DNA of 64,000 nucleotides, taken from the NCBI GenBank assembly GCA_029237695.1, contig CM055279.1, positions 23,687,919-23,751,918 of the forward strand, in the 5' to 3' direction. This document shows positions 63,780 through 64,000 of the stretch, in pieces. The stretch is from Conchocele bisecta (lineage: Eukaryota > Mollusca > Bivalvia > Lucinida > Thyasiridae). Both the position numbers and the translations under genes were made by a program. Within the stretch, counting starts at the first letter, position 1. The number at the start of each line of letters is the position of its first letter. Under the pieces are notes generated by a model. It searched no databases and was not told the origin of the DNA. It saw only the letters and a program-made list of their open reading frames with translations.

Positions 63780-64000
63780 AGAAGTATACATACACCGTAT
63801 TAGAGAAATCAGTGTGTAATTTGATAATATAAATCCAATGCTGGATTTTATAAAACATTATTATTCCATGCAATAAGGAAGTATTATTCTTTCAATTTAT
63901 TCTGTAATCCGGTTTTGGGTTTTGGTTATTGCATTTTTTAGAGGGAGCTAACTATTTTGTCATTTGTTCTCAGCCAGCATTTCGATATATCACCAGCTCC
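63780..64000. other. Unassigned sequence to the right edge
   Basis: Nothing recognised. Confidence 0.35.

Overview
The window looks like gene-poor nuclear DNA from an invertebrate animal, most likely a marine bivalve mollusc. The reasons are AT-rich intergenic sequence full of short non-autonomous DNA transposons, a tRNA-derived SINE whose body resembles the animal MetaSINE core, a Tc1 transposase relic, and one exon of a neuropeptide GPCR of the FMRFamide/myosuppressin (DMSR-like) type. No bacterial operon, plasmid or phage gene is visible. The species is an inference. No contiguous complete protein-coding gene was found.  Coding content is small. A minus-strand GPCR exon (48648-49630, TM2-TM7 and C-terminus, with splice acceptor and poly(A) signal) is the only good host gene. 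A Tc1 transposase with two compensating frameshifts (12251-13282) sits in its own element (12141-13487). A relic XPG/PIN-like protein (60039-61131; one stop, one frameshift) lies in a 3.1 kb TIR transposon (59122-62255). A C2H2 zinc-finger fragment (7053-7463) lies between two 327-bp direct repeats. A five-codon first exon with splice donor is kept inside a 743-bp TTAA-targeting MITE (57913-58655).  Most of the rest is palindromic mobile DNA, often nested. 0-6 kb: a dispersed 180-bp repeat, double-hairpin, TTAACCC and CGTACGAC elements. 6.2-8.3 kb: a pogo-like palindrome and direct repeats around the zinc-finger ORF. 9-20 kb: CGTTCCC arrays, a mariner-like insertion, the Tc1 element, several MITEs. 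20-30 kb: more MITEs and a 1.7-2 kb tandem duplication (25684-29302) whose two copies carry different insertions. 30-37 kb: CCGGACA hairpins, MITEs and the SINE. 37979-39052: a 1.07 kb GACA microsatellite. 39-64 kb: further nested MITEs, the GPCR exon and the XPG-type transposon.  The most unusual signal is a group of elements (called DH here) built as two adjacent hairpins. Families with unrelated stems share a terminal ATAGAGAATA-like motif and a TATTCTATTTAT junction. Paralogous empty sites in the window show no target duplication of 2 bp or more, and some copies carry tandemly amplified 3' hairpin modules. A second unusual class is inverted-repeat elements whose interior is a dyad-symmetric minisatellite, above all the 21-bp CGTTCCC arrays with an ordered unit pattern.
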